The notes under the pieces: model-generated
What the model saw: only the letters and a program-made list of their open reading frames with translations
Database searches by the model: none
Told to the model about the DNA's origin: nothing
Part shown: one piece after another, positions 1-8,695 of the stretch
Layout: each line of letters begins with the position of its first letter
How positions within the stretch are numbered: the stretch's first letter is position 1
Assembly: GCF_017377715.1 (NCBI RefSeq)
Contig: NZ_JAFVMF010000011.1
Coordinates: 62,001 to 126,000 of the forward strand
Length of the DNA stretch: 64,000 nucleotides
Source of the DNA: Acetobacter sacchari
GTDB taxonomy: Bacteria > Pseudomonadota > Alphaproteobacteria > Acetobacterales > Acetobacteraceae
Direction: 5' to 3'
Program-made: the position numbers and the translations under genes

Positions 1-168
1 CGCGGCGAGACGTTCAAGAATGTCCGGCGTATCGTCCGTTGAGCCGTCGTCGACGACAATAAGGCGAAAATCCCTGAAGCTCTGCGCGAGAATGCTGTCG
101 ATTGTCGCTTTGATAAAGCGTCCTGCGTTGTAGGCGGACATTAGGACGTCGATTTTTGGCGCAGACAT
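1..168 (-). CDS. GT2 glycosyltransferase, N-terminal part (runs off the left edge)
   Basis: The first 56 residues of a family 2 glycosyltransferase are visible; the gene continues beyond base 1. Starting at the ATG at 168-166, the protein opens with a beta strand and the motif 'VLMSAYNAGRFIKATIDSIL', followed by 'LIVVDDGSTDDT'. The latter is the nucleotide-sugar binding DDGSTD element of GT-A fold enzymes. Such enzymes transfer a sugar from a nucleotide donor at the cytoplasmic face, usually for surface polysaccharide or LPS. Acceptor and product cannot be judged from this fragment. Family assignment is firm; function is not. Confidence 0.85.
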   Translation of the reverse strand, partial: MSAPKIDVLMSAYNAGRFIKATIDSILAQSFRDFRLIVVDDGSTDDTPDILERLAA

Positions 169-379
169 TCTCTCTTCCCTGACTTGTTGCGCGAAGGACG
201 CGCGCGGGATGGGGTCGAAAGATTGCATGAGCCGAGCTGCTGGTCACGCTTTCTAAAAACGGGCTATTTTCTACAAAACCATACGATCCGGCGTGCGCTT
301 GGCGCGGCGCCCGGTCGCTCGTGTTTCGTCCGAAGTTTCTGAGCACTCGCGCCCATACGTTACAGGAGTAAGCATCCGC

Positions 380-1198
380 ATGACCAAGACAGGCGGCGGG
401 TTTGCCGATATGCGGATGGCCCCGCAAAAAACCGATCACGACGCCATCGGTAACTCTCCCCATGCGCGTCATCCAGGAAATGCAGAGGCTTCGTCGCGGA
501 GTCAGCGCGTCGCGCCTCCGGGCGGCGGCTACTGCGAATCTGTGTTTCCTGTCGAAGCTTGGAGACAGCTTCTTGATGGCGCGGCATTACCGGACGATGT
601 GTCGGTTCTTGCCGCACTGATCTCTCTCGCAATGCCTAAGAACGGGCGGCCCGAGGCGCTCGCTGGAACGCTGGTGTCGCGCTTCGGGTCTCTCTCCGCC
701 GTTCTGACTGCCTCGGAGCAGGCGTTGCGTTCTGTCGCGGGCGTTGGTTCGCACTTGGTTTCGGCCTTGTGTGTCGTGCGCGACGCTGCGCTGCGCTTCC
801 ATCGCGCCGGGTTACAGGACATTGACGTCCTGTCGAATCGGGAGCGGTTGCATGCCTACCTTTCCGCAGTCCTTGCGCGGGAATCGATAGAGCAGTTCCG
901 TGTTCTGTTCCTCGGCTCTGATGATCGCCTCATCGCGGATGAGGCGCAGGCGCGGGGCACCGTCAACCACACGCCGGTCTATCCTAGGGAAGTGGTGAGA
1001 AGGGCCTTGGAGATAGGCGCGGTGTGCATCGTTTTGGTCCATAATCACCCGAGCGGCGATCCGACGCCGTCGCAGGATGACGTGGCCATGACGCGACAGG
1101 TGACGGCGGCGGCGGCTGCTCTTGGTCTTACTGTGCGCGACCATATCATCGTCGGGAATGGACGCTGGTTCAGTTTTTCTGACGCCGGGTTGTTGTAA
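380..1198 (+). CDS. radC: RadC/JAB-MPN domain protein
   Basis: A RadC-family protein of about 272 residues. A helix-hairpin-helix-like segment ('SVAGVGSHLVSALC') precedes the JAB/MPN metalloprotease-like domain, whose metal-binding signature 'HNHPSGDPTPSQDD' is intact near the C terminus, after an 'EAQARGTVNHTPVYPRE' strand. The ATG at 380 is preferred over an in-frame codon at 293 because an AGGAG lies at 363-367 and RadC proteins rarely carry a longer N-terminal tail. The family was once linked to DNA repair, but its biochemical role is unsettled. It stands alone, with about 210 bp of non-coding DNA before it. Confidence 0.9.
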   Translation: MTKTGGGFADMRMAPQKTDHDAIGNSPHARHPGNAEASSRSQRVAPPGGGYCESVFPVEAWRQLLDGAALPDDVSVLAALISLAMPKNGRPEALAGTLVSRFGSLSAVLTASEQALRSVAGVGSHLVSALCVVRDAALRFHRAGLQDIDVLSNRERLHAYLSAVLARESIEQFRVLFLGSDDRLIADEAQARGTVNHTPVYPREVVRRALEIGAVCIVLVHNHPSGDPTPSQDDVAMTRQVTAAAAALGLTVRDHIIVGNGRWFSFSDAGLL

Positions 1199-1526
1199 CA
1201 GCCAGCTGGACGCTTCTCATCCCAATGAGCGTCGTATGAAGAAACTGTCCGAAGAGTGCTCATGAAAACGCTTGCGAGACGAGGTTTTCTTCTGGTGGCT
1301 GATCTCGTCAGGGCGCGCTCGCCGTGGCGGGGGTTGCCGGTGAACGTAACGTAAACCTACGGCGCAAAAGGCTGTTGTTGAGCCGGACGCACAAGAGGCG
1401 CCTGAGCAAATACGGCCACGCTGCGGGTGCAGGCTGTGATTCGGTCAGGCTGCAGATATTCGCTGAACGCATGAATAACCGACGTCACAAGCGGTGCGGC
1501 TTGACTGCGCGACCCGGCGCACTATC
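1199..1526. other. Non-coding stretch before the metA leader
   Basis: No convincing gene is present between radC and the metA riboswitch. A short open frame here has no ribosome binding site and reads as low-complexity Arg-rich translation of GC-rich DNA. The metA promoter should lie in the right half, upstream of the aptamer starting near 1535. Confidence 0.5.
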
Positions 1527-1534
1527 ACTGGCGG

Positions 1535-1610
1535 CACATCAAGAGTTGGGCCGACGCCCGACGCCAACCTGCCGTCCGGGCAAGGTGGCGCTTCCGAAAG
1601 GGGGGATGTG
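1535..1610 (+). promoter_or_regulatory. SAM-I/SAM-IV superfamily riboswitch in the metA leader
   Basis: A compact aptamer can be folded by eye. P1 is CACATC (1535-1540) with GATGTG (1605-1610), immediately followed by AAGAG (1541-1545) as in S-box RNAs. P2 is TTGGGC (1546-1551) with GCCCGA (1556-1561). P3 begins at CCAACCTGCC (1564-1573) and closes with GGC-AA-GGT (1579-1586). P4 is CTTCC (1591-1595) with GGGGG (1600-1604), capped by a GAAA tetraloop. The order AAGAG / CCAACC / GGTGGCG-TTCC resembles the SAM-I core in reduced form. Its place about 70 bp before metA fits feedback by S-adenosylmethionine. The assignment rests on folding by eye. Confidence 0.68.
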
Positions 1611-1680
1611 GCCACGCCGGCAATCAAACGGAGTCCGCCACAGCGTCAGTCCAGATTAAAGCAGGACGACGCAGGACAAG

Positions 1681-2631
1681 ATGCCCATAAAGATTCCCGA
1701 TAATCTCCCGGCCCGCACCACTCTCGAGGCGGAGGGCGTCATGGTCATGGGGGAGACTGACGCCATCCGTCAGGATATCCGGCCGCTCCGCATAGGCCTG
1801 CTTAATCTCATGCCTAACAAGATCAGCACCGAGACGCAGATTGCGCGGCTTATTGGCGCGACGCCTCTTCAGGTCGAGTTGAGTCTTGTGAGCATGACCG
1901 GTCACGTGTCGCGGCACACGGCGTCCGATCACATGACTTCGTTCTACCGTCCATGGGACGCGGTCCGGCAGGAACGCTTCGACGGTTTCATCGTGACGGG
2001 AGCGCCAGTGGAGCGGCTTCCTTTTGAGGCCGTGACATATTGGGATGAGTTACGGCGGATTTTCGACTGGACGCAGACGAACGTACATCACACGCTCACA
2101 ATCTGCTGGGCGGCTCAAGCTGCGGCGTGGCATTTTCACGGAATGCCTAAGCACCTGCTGTTGGAAAAGGCTTTCGGAATCTTCGACCACGCTATTCTGG
2201 CGCCAGCGTCTCCATACCTCGTGGGTTTCTCTGACGAAGCGGCGATACCGGTTTCGCGCTGGACCGAAGTGCGGCGCGAGGACATTCCGTCTGCTAGCGG
2301 TCTGGAGGTTTTGGCCGAAAGTGCGGAGACGGGCCTGTGCATGCTCGATAACAGGCCGCACCGGCTGCTCCATATGTTCAACCATCTGGAGTATGACGCT
2401 CGCTCGCTTGCCAGCGAGTATTTCCGGGATAGGGAAGCGGACCCGGAGACGGCGTTGCCCTGCAATTATTTCCCCAACAACGATCCTTCTCGCAAACCGT
2501 CGAACAGTTGGCGCAGCCATGCACACCTGTTGGCGGCAAACTGGGTAAACCATATCTACCAGACGACGCCATTCGACTTGTCCGCCGTCGGACGGGAACA
2601 GCGCTCGCAGGAACTGGCAGGGGGTGCGTGA
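1681..2631 (+). CDS. metA: Homoserine O-acyltransferase, MetA family (probably acetyl-CoA type)
   Basis: Activates the homoserine hydroxyl in the first committed step of methionine synthesis; cytoplasmic. At 316 residues it matches the usual MetA length. The catalytic Cys is in '[11 protein letters not shown]', and the His/Glu pair is in 'FNHLEYD'. In the substrate loop the E. coli sequence TGAPLG is replaced by 'TGAPVE'. A Glu at this position is reported to favour acetyl-CoA over succinyl-CoA in MetA enzymes, so O-acetylhomoserine is the more likely product despite the gene name. The start at 1681 follows an AGGA-like site and the riboswitch leader, which implies control by SAM. Confidence 0.92.
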   Translation: MPIKIPDNLPARTTLEAEGVMVMGETDAIRQDIRPLRIGLLNLMPNKISTETQIARLIGATPLQVELSLVSMTGHVSRHTASDHMTSFYRPWDAVRQERFDGFIVTGAPVERLPFEAVTYWDELRRIFDWTQTNVHHTLTICWAAQAAAWHFHGMPKHLLLEKAFGIFDHAILAPASPYLVGFSDEAAIPVSRWTEVRREDIPSASGLEVLAESAETGLCMLDNRPHRLLHMFNHLEYDARSLASEYFRDREADPETALPCNYFPNNDPSRKPSNSWRSHAHLLAANWVNHIYQTTPFDLSAVGREQRSQELAGGA

Positions 2632-2690
2632 GGCGATCAGGTAGGCGTATCTGCGTGCGGTGTTGCGCGGGTACGGGGCCAATTCATAGG

Positions 2691-4583
2691 CTAGAGAATG
2701 TTCAGGGCCGGTCCTTCGATCTGATCTGGCAATCTGAGTTCCAGCGCGAGTGCGCCGCAACTCAGATTCGCCACGGCGTTTGCATCTGCCTCTTCGGGCG
2801 CAGGGCGTCCGAGAAAATAGCCTTGTACTTCCACGCAGCCCACATCGCGCACTTGTTGTAGGTGTTGCTGTGTCTCGACGCCCTCCGCCACCGTCGTCAC
2901 GCCGAGCGTATGCCCAAGTCGAGCGATCATATTGACGATGGCAGCGCTTTCGGGCCGGTGGGCGGCTTCTCGTACGAACGAACCGTCGATCTTGATCTTG
3001 TCGAAAGGAAACGAGCGGAGGTGAGAAAGAGAGGAAAATCCGGTTCCGAAATCGTCAAGCGCCACTCGCACCCCCATGGCGCGCACCGCCCTAAGCTCGG
3101 TTACGCAGTCGACTTCCTCGCTGAGCAGCGCCGTCTCGGTCACTTCGAGTTCGAGCCGGTGATTCTCCAGCCCGCTATGAGCCAGCACTCGTTCCAATAC
3201 CGGAAGCAGCGTTCCCTGACCTAATTGTCGGGCGGAAACATTGACTGCAACTGTCTCCTTGTTGGGCCAAGTCTGGGCCGTTTTGCAGGCTTCGAGGAGA
3301 ACAAACTCTCCAAGTTGATGGATAAGACCGCACTGCTCCGCGACAGGAATAAACTCTCCCGGAGATACCCAACCGCGTTGAGCGTGATGCCAGCGAACCA
3401 AGGCTTCTCGGGCCACGACCTGACCCGATTCAACATTCGTTATAGGCTGGTAGAACACAAACATGCCGGAGCGTGCGTCGAGCGCCTCGCGGAGGTCGTT
3501 TTCAAGTCGAACGCGTTCGAGAAGGCATTCAGCCATGGCGTCGGTGAAAATCTTGACCGTTCTGCGTCCAGCCGCCTTGGCGTTGTAAAGTGCGATGTCC
3601 GAGTGTGCGATCAGGATATCGGCGGCTGAGCCATGATCCGGAGCGATGGCGAGGCCGACGGAGGCTCCGATCTGCACGACTACTCCAGACGACAGCCGAT
3701 AGGGGGCGCTCAAGGTTTCGATCAGTGCGCGTGCGAAAGCGATCAGGGATTCATGATGCGTATCGTCAATGATCAGTGCGAATTCGTCGCCGCCGAGCCG
3801 CGCCACCACGGCGTCGCGGCGCCCGGCTTCCGCAATAAGGCGTTCGGCGACAAGTTTGAGAAGATCGTCACCCGCGACATGCCCGTATGAGTCGTTGACG
3901 AACTTGAAGCCGTCCAGATCGAGGTAGAGCAGGGCGAATTTCGGCTCGGGCGCAGCAAGGCGCTCTTCTATACGCTCGAAAAACGTTGCGCGATTAGGTA
4001 GCCCGGTCAGTGAATCGTAATGCGCGAGCAGAAGGATGCTTTCTTCGGCGGCGACCTCGCGAGTGGCGAGGAACCACATGAGCATAGGCCCGATATAGCG
4101 ACCTGCTGCGTCTTCCAATGCAGTGGCCCGCATTTCGATCACTTCAAAGCCGATGCGGATGCGTTCGCTATGCGGTAAATTGGCTTCGTCGGCGAACAGG
4201 GCCTTATGCCACTCCGGGTCCCTGTACAGAATGTCGAGACCAGCGCCGACAAGACCACCAGGATCGACGGCAGGCGCGTTGAAAATCGTCGCGAGAGAAT
4301 GCTCCGCAAGGCGATTGGCGTAGGTCACGGAGAAATTGACAACGTCGACCGTCATGACTGCGACCGGCAGAGTATCCAGCATCGTTTGCAACCGTTCGCC
4401 GTCGCGCCATCGGGAAGACGCGTTCGGGCGCACGCTTCCTGCGTGGGGGGCCGCAGCGCTTAGACTGCCGTTGGCGACCATGGCGTGTCGACGATTGAAA
4501 CGGTCTGCAATCAAGTGTTCGGTCTCTTTAGGATGTATGAAGGAGTTCATGTCGGCATTGGCCATGAAAGTTTCCATGCGCAT
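2691..4583 (-). CDS. PAS-GGDEF-EAL cyclic di-GMP enzyme
   Basis: A hybrid signalling protein of about 630 residues without clear membrane segments. A PAS-like region (roughly residues 50-170) is followed by a GGDEF domain with an intact 'VARLGGDEFALI' and an EAL domain with 'REALVRWHH', 'DDFGTGFSSLSHL' and 'KIKIDGSFV'. Both active sites look complete, so it could make and degrade c-di-GMP; which activity dominates cannot be told. The start is uncertain. In-frame ATGs lie at 4583, 4577 and 4565, and a longer frame reaches 4694, but its first 37 residues look unlike the family. It converges with metA, only 59 bp away. Confidence 0.85.
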   Translation of the reverse strand: MRMETFMANADMNSFIHPKETEHLIADRFNRRHAMVANGSLSAAAPHAGSVRPNASSRWRDGERLQTMLDTLPVAVMTVDVVNFSVTYANRLAEHSLATIFNAPAVDPGGLVGAGLDILYRDPEWHKALFADEANLPHSERIRIGFEVIEMRATALEDAAGRYIGPMLMWFLATREVAAEESILLLAHYDSLTGLPNRATFFERIEERLAAPEPKFALLYLDLDGFKFVNDSYGHVAGDDLLKLVAERLIAEAGRRDAVVARLGGDEFALIIDDTHHESLIAFARALIETLSAPYRLSSGVVVQIGASVGLAIAPDHGSAADILIAHSDIALYNAKAAGRRTVKIFTDAMAECLLERVRLENDLREALDARSGMFVFYQPITNVESGQVVAREALVRWHHAQRGWVSPGEFIPVAEQCGLIHQLGEFVLLEACKTAQTWPNKETVAVNVSARQLGQGTLLPVLERVLAHSGLENHRLELEVTETALLSEEVDCVTELRAVRAMGVRVALDDFGTGFSSLSHLRSFPFDKIKIDGSFVREAAHRPESAAIVNMIARLGHTLGVTTVAEGVETQQHLQQVRDVGCVEVQGYFLGRPAPEEADANAVANLSCGALALELRLPDQIEGPALNIL

Positions 4584-4909
4584 TCCGCCGCCGACGCCGT
4601 CAAAAAACAGCTTGAGACGATTCTCTTTTTTGACCGCAATGGGAACTCTGGGTGGGTTTTGAACTACGCAGCATGCGCTTGACAAGATACGCAAAGCTTT
4701 TCCGTACGCAGGTAAGCCGCCAAAGGCGATCTATCAGTCGCGTCGAGGGCTGATACTTTCTTGTTGTAAATGGTTTTTCTGTGGCCATCCGAGAAACTGG
4801 GTCACAACTTTCCTGTAAAAATCTTAATTTAAAATCGTACAGGCAAGAAAAAATAACACAAAACTACCGAATGCGGGCGCGTCGGCAGTTCGCGACGCGC
4901 CCGGTCTGC

Positions 4910-6148
4910 TCAGAAGCGCGACGGCGTATAGGGACGGGGGTCGATATACGGCGTTTCCCCGTTCATCATTTCGGCCAGCAGACGCCCGGTCGCCGGGCCG
5001 AGTGTGAAGCCCTGATGCGCGTGGCCGAAGTGCAGCCACAACCCCGGATGGGACGCCGCTGCGCCAATGATCGGCAGCATATCTGGCGTGCACGGACGAT
5101 TCCCGAGCCACGGGGCGTCTTCCACCGCCCGTCCGAGATCGAAGAGTTCGCGTGCGCGTGCTTCGGCGCCCACGAGTTGTCTGGGAGAAGGCGGGGCGCC
5201 CAGTTTTGCGAACTCTGCGCCGGTCGTGACGCGCGTACCCCGCTTGGCGGGCACCACCACCATGCCTGCGACCGGATCCATCACGGGAGTGTTAAGAGGA
5301 ACGTCGGGTTTGTAATGGAGGTGGTAGCCGCGCTTTATGAACAGCGGGTAGTCGTACCCCAGCTTCGTCATCAGCCGATCCGACCAAGGCCCGAGCGCAA
5401 TTACGGCTGAGGAGGCGTCGATCAATCCGGCATCTGTGCCGACAGTCCAGGACGCGCCCTTGCGGGCTAGCGTCATTGCGTCGCCCTGCACGATCTTGCC
5501 GCCCTCGCGCTCGAACAGCGCCGCGTATCGCTTTACGAGTTCGCCCGGATCGCGAACCAGCCACGGATCCGTCCAGTGGATGGCGCCCGCCATTCTGACC
5601 CTCAAGGCGGGTTCGCTCGCAGCCAAGGCATCTGCATCGAGAACGACGGAGTTGACGCTGAACTCCCGTTGCAGCCGACGGGCCGACGCTGTCTGGGCGT
5701 CAAAATCAGCCCCGGTCGGAATAAGCTGCTTGAACCCTACGCGCGCAAGCAGATCCTCCGCTCCGGCGGCTTCGATCATCGGGGCGTGTTCGGACAGGCA
5801 ATGGCGGATCAGCGCCTCGTAGCTGCGGATGATCGAGCGGTAACGCCCCGGTCGGCTGTTCAGCCAGTAACGCGCCAGCGGCCTGACCAGTCCCGGCATC
5901 GCGTCCCAATGATACGTCGCCGAATTGTCGCGCCCGAGACCGATGCGGGCGAGCATCCGGATATCGTGAGGGAACTCATGCGGCTCTACGCACTCACGCT
6001 GTATAAGGCAGGCGTTCCCGTAGGACGTTTCTTCTCCGGGCCCCCGGCGGTCGACGAGTGTGACGTCGAACCCCCGTTGCAGCAGATGCCACGCAGCGCC
6101 GACGCCACACATGCCGCCGCCAAGAACAAGTACGCTTCTACCCGCCAT
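4910..6148 (-). CDS. DadA-like FAD-dependent D-amino acid dehydrogenase
   Basis: A flavoprotein oxidoreductase of about 412 residues. The N-terminal dinucleotide-binding fold reads 'VLVLGGGMCGVGAAWHLL'. A C-terminal FAD contact region reads 'LWLHFGHAHQGFTLGPATG', typical of the DAO/DadA family that oxidises D-amino acids to 2-oxo acids. The motif 'RPCTPDMLPIIG' is also characteristic. The ATG at 6148 follows GGAG with good spacing ('GGCTGGAGTAGACATG') and is preferred over an in-frame codon at 6196. The substrate is not determined; related proteins also oxidise glycine, proline or hydroxyproline derivatives. Confidence 0.83.
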   Translation of the reverse strand: MAGRSVLVLGGGMCGVGAAWHLLQRGFDVTLVDRRGPGEETSYGNACLIQRECVEPHEFPHDIRMLARIGLGRDNSATYHWDAMPGLVRPLARYWLNSRPGRYRSIIRSYEALIRHCLSEHAPMIEAAGAEDLLARVGFKQLIPTGADFDAQTASARRLQREFSVNSVVLDADALAASEPALRVRMAGAIHWTDPWLVRDPGELVKRYAALFEREGGKIVQGDAMTLARKGASWTVGTDAGLIDASSAVIALGPWSDRLMTKLGYDYPLFIKRGYHLHYKPDVPLNTPVMDPVAGMVVVPAKRGTRVTTGAEFAKLGAPPSPRQLVGAEARARELFDLGRAVEDAPWLGNRPCTPDMLPIIGAAASHPGLWLHFGHAHQGFTLGPATGRLLAEMMNGETPYIDPRPYTPSRF

Positions 6149-6196
6149 GTCTACTCCAGCCGGTTGATATGACGCGGCGCAGCACGCGTCCGGCAT

Positions 6197-6415
6197 TTGA
6201 ACACAAAAGAAAGGCGCGACCTGTCGAATCGGGCGCGCCGCCTCTCGTCCCGCTTCAGCAGGCCGTCTCGTAACGATATCGCACTGATAAAGTCTGGGCG
6301 AAAGGCCTCACCCTCGCAGGAGGCCATGAACGCAGGCTTGGCGCGGCTGTTGGCGAGATACGCCCGTCGTGCGACGTTCGGGGCGAGAGACATCACTATG
6401 GACGCGCGCGCATGA
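6197..6415 (+). CDS. Possible small basic protein upstream of cobB
   Basis: A 72-codon frame whose stop overlaps the cobB start as ATGA (6412-6415), an arrangement typical of translational coupling. The product is very basic (many Arg) with no recognised domain. A shorter start at 6326 lies just after AGGAGG, but the spacing is too tight (2 bp). GC-rich third positions make random open frames common here, so this may be a chance frame. The overlap with cobB is the only reason to keep it. Confidence 0.3.
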   Translation: MNTKERRDLSNRARRLSSRFSRPSRNDIALIKSGRKASPSQEAMNAGLARLLARYARRATFGARDITMDARA

Positions 6416-7113
6416 AACGGATCGTGATACTGACGGGCGCAGGTATCAGCCGCGAATCGGGGCTTGAGACGTTTCGTGACGAAGGCGGAGTCTGGTCGCA
6501 GGTCAAGCTGGAGGACGTGTGTTCTCCTGAAGGCTTCGTTCGCGATCCGGCCATGGTCGATGCGTTCTATAATAAGCGGCGGCGGGAGTTGCTTGGCGTC
6601 TCGCCAAATGCCGCGCATCAGGCGTTGGCTGAGCTTGAGGCCGCATACAGTGAGGAGCCAGAGGACGCGTTCCTGCTCGTTACCCAGAATATCGACGACC
6701 TGCACGAACGCGGCGGATCACGCGCGCCTGTCCATATGCATGGTGAGCTTTTGCGTCTGCGTTGCATGAACTGTGGCGCAACCCCTGAGTGGACCGGTGA
6801 CTGCGATCGCACGACACGTTGCCCGGCGTGTCGGGAGATGACGCTCCGACCCGATGTCGTCTGGTTTGGAGAAATGCCTCTCCAGATGGAACGCATCCTT
6901 CGCGCCCTGCGCTGTTGCGAGGTATTCGTGGCCATTGGCACATCGGCGACTGTCTACCCGGCGGCTGGCTTCGTGCAGGAGGCGTCCGGACATGCGCATA
7001 CCATCGAGCTGAATCTCGTCCCGTCAGGCGCCGCCGCCATGTTCGACGAGGGGGATTATGGCGCGGCCACGAAAGTGGTCCCACGCTTCGTGAGGGATTT
7101 TCTGGCTGCATGA
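6412..7113 (+). CDS. cobB: Sirtuin-type NAD-dependent protein deacylase
   Basis: Removes acetyl or succinyl groups from protein lysines using NAD+; cytoplasmic. The 233-residue length is normal for bacterial class III sirtuins. Motifs in order: 'GAGISRESGLETFRD' (NAD site), 'TQNIDDLHERGG', the catalytic His in 'VHMHGEL', a zinc-binding 'CMNC' ... 'CPAC' pair, and 'PDVVWFGE'. The succinyl/malonyl-selective Tyr-Arg pair of CobB-like enzymes is plausible within 'AFYNKRRRELL'. It is followed 25 bp later by a uracil-DNA glycosylase gene on the same strand, so the two probably share a transcript. Confidence 0.93.
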   Translation: MKRIVILTGAGISRESGLETFRDEGGVWSQVKLEDVCSPEGFVRDPAMVDAFYNKRRRELLGVSPNAAHQALAELEAAYSEEPEDAFLLVTQNIDDLHERGGSRAPVHMHGELLRLRCMNCGATPEWTGDCDRTTRCPACREMTLRPDVVWFGEMPLQMERILRALRCCEVFVAIGTSATVYPAAGFVQEASGHAHTIELNLVPSGAAAMFDEGDYGAATKVVPRFVRDFLAA

Positions 7114-7138
7114 AGCGCATTTCCGTGGGCGCGGCCCG

Positions 7139-7720
7139 GTGAGCGAGGAGGCGCTGGCGGCGCTTGTGCGGGATATCCGCGCCTGCACGGTTTGCGCTGG
7201 CGAACTGCCTCTTGGTCCGCGTCCTGTGCTTCATGTATCGACGACCGCGCGTCTGTTGATCGCCGGGCAGGCTCCCGGGACAAAGGTTCATGCGAGCGGA
7301 CAGTCGTTCACCGACGCATCCGGCGATCGCCTCCGAGAGTGGCTTCAGATGGACCACGCGACGTTCTATGACGCACGACGCGTCGCGATCCTTCCGATGG
7401 GTTTCTGTTACCCCGGACGTCTGCCGCGCGGCGGCGACAGGCCGCCAAGGCCGGAATGCGCGCCGCTTTGGCGCGACAGGGTTCTGGCGTTCATGCCCGA
7501 TATCCGTCTGACGCTGCTGGTTGGCGCCTATGCCCAGAATCATGTTTTGGGGACGGGGAACGTCACCGCACGGGTGCGGGATTTTCGTTCTTTCCTACCG
7601 CGTTATTTTCCGCTGCCGCATCCGTCCTGGCGGACCACGGGTTGGGAGCGCCGCTCTCCATGGTTTGGGGAGGACGTGCTGCCAGCGTTGCGCGAGGCTG
7701 TGAGGCAGGCGTTAATCTGA
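7139..7720 (+). CDS. Uracil-DNA glycosylase family protein with four-Cys Fe-S spacing
   Basis: A 193-residue member of the UDG superfamily. The active-site loop 'LLIAGQAPGTKVHASG' is followed by 'SFTDASGDRLREWL', and a late 'PLPHPSWR' resembles the H-P-S motif. Four cysteines (about residues 16, 19, 90 and 107) have the CxxC-x70-C-x16-C spacing of iron-sulfur UDGs (family 4/5-like). It probably excises uracil or related lesions, although in several members of this subfamily glycosylase activity has not been shown. It starts with GTG at 7139, 25 bp after cobB. Confidence 0.75.
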   Translation: MSEEALAALVRDIRACTVCAGELPLGPRPVLHVSTTARLLIAGQAPGTKVHASGQSFTDASGDRLREWLQMDHATFYDARRVAILPMGFCYPGRLPRGGDRPPRPECAPLWRDRVLAFMPDIRLTLLVGAYAQNHVLGTGNVTARVRDFRSFLPRYFPLPHPSWRTTGWERRSPWFGEDVLPALREAVRQALI

Positions 7721-7733
7721 GTTGACCGCACCG

Positions 7734-8465
7734 TCACGCTGGTGGCGTGAGTACATCCCGCGCGAACCCAATGACGCCGCCAGCTGCGATTTGCACGCCG
7801 ATGCACAGGAGGATCAGAGCGGCGAGACGGCTGAGGATACGGGTTCCCGTTACACCGAGAATTTCCGTCAGGCGTTCGGCATAGGCGTAAGCGATCCACA
7901 CTGTGATCGCCACGACCGCAGCAGCAAGGGAAATGCCAGTGCTATAGGATAGGAAATGTGATCCTGCGCCCCCCGAACTCAACGTGATCGCCACGGCGAT
8001 GCTGCCTGGGCCGACCGTAAACGGCATGGTTAGCGGGAAGAACGCAATGTCGCTCCACTGTGGGGAGCTTATAGGGCGGCCTGCTTCCAGAGCTTGCTTT
8101 TCACGGCGGGCCTCCGTTGTTTCGGGACTTTGCAACATCGCCCACGCACGAACTGCTACGACCATACCGCCCGAGACGCGCAGCGCATTGATGGTGACGC
8201 CAAAAAAACTCAGCACGGCGCTACCTATCCATACCGAAGCCAGCAGCAGTACGAATGAGTAAAGGGCCACAGTCCGCGCAATTGTAGCGCGTTCTGTGCG
8301 CGAGCGCTCTCCCGTCGCCTGCAGGAAGATAATCGACGCGCCGAGTGGGTTGACGATGGAGAACAGGGCAGGGAAGGCGAGCAGAAAGCTGTCCCGCACG
8401 ATGAGCGCTGTTTCGACCGGATGGACGGGAACGTGGGGTATTACCGCCACGGGTGTTTCCACCAA
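7734..8465 (-). CDS. MarC-family integral membrane protein
   Basis: A 243-residue protein with about six membrane segments and the family motifs 'FSIVNPLGASIIFL' near the N terminus and 'FFPLTMPFTVGPGSI' in the middle. MarC/SnatA proteins are inner-membrane proteins, some proposed to move amino acids; their substrate is largely unknown. It converges with the UDG gene with only 13 bp between the stops. No operon partner is seen. Confidence 0.88.
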   Translation of the reverse strand: MVETPVAVIPHVPVHPVETALIVRDSFLLAFPALFSIVNPLGASIIFLQATGERSRTERATIARTVALYSFVLLLASVWIGSAVLSFFGVTINALRVSGGMVVAVRAWAMLQSPETTEARREKQALEAGRPISSPQWSDIAFFPLTMPFTVGPGSIAVAITLSSGGAGSHFLSYSTGISLAAAVVAITVWIAYAYAERLTEILGVTGTRILSRLAALILLCIGVQIAAGGVIGFARDVLTPPA

Positions 8466-8655
8466 TCGACGGAGCGATGCGCCTCAATCTCAAAATCGAT
8501 CATAAGGCCTGTAATCACGCCTGCCCGCTACAAAAGATACTCTTTAAATTTGTAGCGATCCGCCGGTTTTGCGCAAGCGCAATTCATGAATGCGCAACGA
8601 AGGGTGACGGCGAAGTGCGCAGAGATATCACGGAGCGCCTTGCGCAAGAGTGATG

Positions 8656-8689
8656 CATGTTCTTCGGAGCGGGTGCTCCGAAGAACATG
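8656..8689 (-). terminator. Perfect 15-bp hairpin after the TonB receptor gene
   Basis: CATGTTCTTCGGAGC (8656-8670) and its exact complement (8675-8689) enclose a four-base loop. It begins six bases downstream of the receptor stop codon on the minus strand. No T-run follows on that strand, so it is a terminator-like or mRNA 3'-end stabilising stem rather than a textbook intrinsic terminator. Confidence 0.6.
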
Positions 8690-8695
8690 GGCAGG

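Noticed and set aside
1324..1659. Open frame across the metA leader
   Set aside because: It overlaps the riboswitch, has no ribosome binding site and has a biased composition.
6151..6705. Minus-strand frame across the cobB start
   Set aside because: Antisense to the conserved N-terminal motif of CobB; no ribosome binding site and no family.
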